DNA of 32,617 bases from Phycisphaerales bacterium UBA854 (lineage in GTDB: Bacteria; Planctomycetota; Phycisphaerae; Phycisphaerales; SM1A02). Positions within the stretch are counted from its first letter, which is position 1. The number at the start of each line of letters is the position of its first letter. The notes under the pieces are model-generated. The model was given only the letters and a program-made list of their open reading frames with translations, was not told the origin of the DNA and did no database searches. Location of the stretch: contig DBGM01000027.1 in the NCBI GenBank assembly GCA_002295885.1, positions 1-32,617 of the forward strand. The letters run 5' to 3'. Positions 30,056 through 32,617 of the stretch are shown here, one piece after another. The position numbers were made by a program, and so were the translations under genes.

Positions 30056-30661
30056 TCAGCGGCAGCCGTGCTCGACGCGGTGCACGAGTTCCCGAAGCTG
30101 TGCGAGGTGCGCTCCCACCGTGCCCTCGAGTTCCGCGGCCCGGTCGGCGGGAACCAGTGGAAGGTTCGCGTGGACGTTCCAGGCGGCGGTCCGTCCGGCG
30201 GCTTCGACCAGCACCGCCGCGGCGGCGAGATCGCTCTTGAGCATGGGGTTGGTGGTTCCCAGCATCGCGACCAGGGTGTCGACCAGGTCCCGGCACAGCG
30301 TCAGGGTGTCCATCGGCGGCCGCATCGCGCCGTCGACCGCATCGTCCCACCGGGCGGTGCGGTCGGGATCGTCCTCGGGAAGCTTCATCAGACGGTTCAG
30401 CGCTTCGTAGCCGCGGGCGTCCTCGTCGGCGAGTTCCAGGGCCCGCTCCGCGCCCCGCCGCAGGTGGGCGAGCCGGGCGTCATTGTCGGTCTCGTGTTCC
30501 GCGAGCGACTTCCGGCCGAGCGACCAGTTGATCACCATGGCGCCGAGTCCGGCGCCGACCGCAGCGGTCACGGAGGCGGCGGCGCCGCCGCCGGGGGCGG
30601 GGGTGCGTGCACCGAGTTCCTCGATGAGTCGGGTGAGGGTCGAGTCGCCGAGTGATGACAC
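30056..30661 (-). CDS. Cyclodeaminase/cyclohydrolase family protein (FTCD C-terminal domain)
   Basis: 201 residues. Matches the FTCD_C family: ARTPAPGGGAAASVTAAVGAGLGAMV at the start, a long helical middle (RRGAERALELADEDARGYEAL) and a C-terminal MLKSDLAAAAVLVEAAGRTAAWNV. Members are formimido-THF cyclodeaminase or methenyl-THF cyclohydrolase (FchA) enzymes of one-carbon metabolism. The stand-alone form without the formiminotransferase domain is more likely cyclohydrolase-like; this is inference. The start is a GTG 3 bp after the pheT stop, with GGAG 8 nt before it (inside pheT), so it is coupled to pheT. Confidence 0.88.
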   Translation of the reverse strand: MSSLGDSTLTRLIEELGARTPAPGGGAAASVTAAVGAGLGAMVINWSLGRKSLAEHETDNDARLAHLRRGAERALELADEDARGYEALNRLMKLPEDDPDRTARWDDAVDGAMRPPMDTLTLCRDLVDTLVAMLGTTNPMLKSDLAAAAVLVEAAGRTAAWNVHANLPLVPADRAAELEGTVGAHLAQLRELVHRVEHGCR

Positions 30662-30664
30662 GGT

Positions 30665-32617
30665 TCAGCTCCGGATGCGGGCGTCGAGGTTCGTCTGCAG
30701 CGACCCGACGGCCAGGTCGATCTGCGGATCGACCTCGTCGTGGGTCAGGGTGCGCTCCGGGTCCCGGAATCGGAGTCGCAGCGTGAGCGACTTGTGTCCA
30801 GCATCGATGCCCTTGCCCCGGTACACGGTGACGTACTCGATGGCCTCCAGGCGATCGAGCGCGAGCGACTGCAGCTGGGACTCGACCTGCTGCCAGGTCG
30901 TCGCTTCGGGCACGATGACGGAGAGGTCGCGTTCGATGGCGGGGACGTTGGGCAGTTCGTGGGCCTGGTAGTCGGGCGGCCAGGTCGAGAGCAGCACGTC
31001 GAGATCGAGTTCGGCGCCCAGCACGCCGTTGTCCAGGTCGAACGACCGTTCGATGTCCGGGGCCAGTCGCCCGGCGGTGCCGAGCACGCGGTCGTCGACG
31101 ACGATCGTCGCGCCCGGTGCGTACCACGGGTGGGTGTCGTCGGGCCGGAACTCGACGCGGGTGCCGTAGCCTCCGAGCCGTTGCGCGAGAGCCTCGACGA
31201 TGCCGCGCAGCGGCCGCAGTCCGTCGTCGTCCCCGTCGAGGTCCATGAGGAGACCGATCCGGTTGGTCTCCCGGTGCGCGGCGCCTTCGATCTCGAAGGC
31301 GGATCCGATCTCGTAGAGCCGCAGGTCGGATGCACCCCGGTCGCGGTTGGTCCGTCGAACGCGAAGCAGGCTGCCCAGCAGCGACGGCCGCAGCATGCTG
31401 TCGCCGAAGTCGCCTTCGTCCTCCAGTCGCAGCAGCTCGGTGCCGGGCACGAGGAAGGGGGTCGCGAGTTCGAGATTCACCAGCGTGTGGGACACCGTCT
31501 CGATGAATCCTTCGCCGGTGAGCAGGTCGTTGACGGCCCGCTTGCCGGTGACGCGGGGCTGCGGGGCGGCGAGACGCACCGGAATGGTCTCGTTGACGGG
31601 GAGATCGTCGTAGCCCTGCATGCGGGCGACCTCCTCGATGAGATCGATCTCGCGGTGGATGTCGCCGCGGAAGCAGGGGACGGTCGCCTCGATGGTTCCG
31701 CCGTCGATCGTGGAGCGGAATCCCAGTGCGTCGAGCAGGGTGAGCATCCGGTCGTCGGCGAGTTCTTGGCCGAGCAGGTCCCGGCAGCGTCCGGTCCGCA
31801 TGGAGACCGCGTGCAGCGCGGGCAGTTCGGCGCCCGCGGCGATCACGCCCCGGCACAGTTCGCCGCCGGCCGATTCGAGCACGAGTCGGGCCAGCCGTCG
31901 GGAGCTTTCGTCGACCTGCAGCGGCGAGACGCCGCGTTCGAAGCGGAAGCTCGAGTCGCTGCTGATGTTGTGCAGGCGGGAGGTGCGCCGGACGAGCACG
32001 GGATCGAACGTGGCGGCCTCCAGCAGGATGTTACGGGTCGATTCGGTGACCGCGGAGGCGGCGCCGCCCTTGACGCCGGCGAGGGCCACCGGCTTCTCGG
32101 CGTCGGCGATGACCAGTTCGCTGCCGGTGAGGGTGATCGGCTGGGCGCCGTCCCCCAGGGGCAGGAAGGTCTCGCCTTCCCGGGCGAAGCGGATCTCGAT
32201 GCGTCCGCCGGCGAGGGTGTCGAGGTCGAAGGCGTGCGTGGGTTGTCCGAGTTCGAAGAGCACGAAGTTCGTGGCGTCGACCACGTTGTTGCGGGGGATC
32301 TCGCCGCGGGCCTCGATGCGCCGGTGGATCGCGTCGCCGCTGGGGCCCACCTCGATGCCGCGAATCACGCGGGCGGTGTAGAGCGGGCAGGCGTCCGGAG
32401 CCTGGTTGTCGATCACGATGTGCGTCTCGACCGGCTCGTCGCCTTCGGCGGCGTCGCAGTCGGGCGCCCGCAGGGTGCGGCCGCTGATGGCGGCGATCTC
32501 GCGGGCGAGTCCGAGGTGGCAGGTGCAGTCGCCGCGGTTGGACATCATCTCGAAGTCGAGGGCGACGTCGTCGTCGCGTTCGAGGCGTTCCTCGAGGGGG
32601 AATCCGGCGGCGGTCAG
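30665..32617 (-). CDS. pheT: Phenylalanyl-tRNA synthetase beta subunit, 3' part, apparently without EMAP domain
   Basis: Reads off the right window edge, so the start is missing; 650 residues are present. It forms the alpha2-beta2 enzyme with PheS and contains the editing site. The visible N-terminal LTAAGFPLEERLERDDDVALDFEMMSNRGDCTCHLGLAREIA joins the N-terminal helix motif (like ITMAGLEV of E. coli) directly to the TPNRADCL-like motif. In E. coli the two are separated by ~120 residues of tRNA-binding OB-fold, so that domain appears to be deleted. B3/B4 (SFRFERGVS), B5 and core domains follow, and the C-terminal FDX-ACB domain starts near LPNVPAIERDLSV. The full protein should be about 675 residues against ~795 in E. 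coli. Confidence 0.93.
   Translation of the reverse strand: MTAAGFPLEERLERDDDVALDFEMMSNRGDCTCHLGLAREIAAISGRTLRAPDCDAAEGDEPVETHIVIDNQAPDACPLYTARVIRGIEVGPSGDAIHRRIEARGEIPRNNVVDATNFVLFELGQPTHAFDLDTLAGGRIEIRFAREGETFLPLGDGAQPITLTGSELVIADAEKPVALAGVKGGAASAVTESTRNILLEAATFDPVLVRRTSRLHNISSDSSFRFERGVSPLQVDESSRRLARLVLESAGGELCRGVIAAGAELPALHAVSMRTGRCRDLLGQELADDRMLTLLDALGFRSTIDGGTIEATVPCFRGDIHREIDLIEEVARMQGYDDLPVNETIPVRLAAPQPRVTGKRAVNDLLTGEGFIETVSHTLVNLELATPFLVPGTELLRLEDEGDFGDSMLRPSLLGSLLRVRRTNRDRGASDLRLYEIGSAFEIEGAAHRETNRIGLLMDLDGDDDGLRPLRGIVEALAQRLGGYGTRVEFRPDDTHPWYAPGATIVVDDRVLGTAGRLAPDIERSFDLDNGVLGAELDLDVLLSTWPPDYQAHELPNVPAIERDLSVIVPEATTWQQVESQLQSLALDRLEAIEYVTVYRGKGIDAGHKSLTLRLRFRDPERTLTHDEVDPQIDLAVGSLQTNLDARIRS

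Noticed and set aside
1..32617. tRNA, rRNA, CRISPR, transposase, integrase or prophage signatures
   Set aside because: No cloverleaf T-loop pattern, regular direct repeats with spacers, or mobile-element protein motifs were found.

Overview
The window is a gene-dense, high-GC stretch of bacterial chromosome with 28 supported protein genes, two of them cut by the window edges. No RNA genes, insertion sequences, prophage or CRISPR arrays were found. The gene content suggests a planctomycete, most likely of the class Phycisphaerae. Pointers are an archaeal-type DNA topoisomerase VI beside a bacterial gyrB, an atypical sigma factor, a TatC with a large extracytoplasmic insert, a futalosine-pathway menaquinone gene, and several lineage-restricted unknown proteins. 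This assignment is inference, because no 16S rRNA gene is present.

Layout. 1-2.9 kb: 3' part of pnp, a membrane histidine kinase, and a convergent ANTAR RNA-binding response regulator. 2.9-5.95 kb: a top6B-top6A operon whose proteins carry lysine-rich tails. 6-8 kb: ndk, then a sigma-70-family gene with a long structured leader whose last hairpin covers its ribosome binding site, followed by an intrinsic terminator. 8-13 kb: a membrane iron-sulfur/TPR protein, an EIIA-Ntr-like protein, rsmB and metK; metK has a structured leader. 13.2-18 kb: a bifunctional-nuclease-family protein, truD, tadA, tatC, a zinc-finger-less DnaJ and queC. 18-22.3 kb: gyrB, a Tat-type lipoprotein amidase and a stand-alone LON-domain protein. 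The gyrB/amidase intergenic region holds a 3 x 12-bp tandem repeat and a paired 9-bp repeat. 22.3-25.6 kb: an 817-residue secreted protein of unknown function and a membrane-anchored hypothetical. 25.6-32.6 kb: an epimerase fused to a degenerate HAD domain, an ilvE-type aminotransferase, mqnC, a small zinc-ribbon-like protein, a cyclodeaminase-family protein and the 3' part of pheT.

How the genes fit together. Much of the window concerns information processing: RNA decay (pnp), tRNA and rRNA modification (truD, tadA, queC, rsmB, with metK supplying SAM), tRNA charging (pheT), DNA topology (gyrB, top6A/B) and transcription control (sigma factor, kinase/ANTAR pair). The Tat signal on the amidase lipoprotein matches the tatC gene about 4.5 kb away.

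The most interesting signals are these. (1) A bacterial topoisomerase VI operon with H1-like basic tails. (2) A sigma factor lacking region 3 and the region 2.3 tryptophans, with a leader that appears built for translational control. (3) A shared CGAAATTTCG-type palindrome upstream of that sigma factor and, in tandem, upstream of gyrB. (4) An epimerase-pseudoHAD fusion. (5) A PheT that appears to lack its EMAP-like tRNA-binding domain. (6) All six convergent gene pairs overlap or nearly touch, leaving no room for terminators. (7) Several probable leaderless promoters. I found no multi-gene system that is clearly new.
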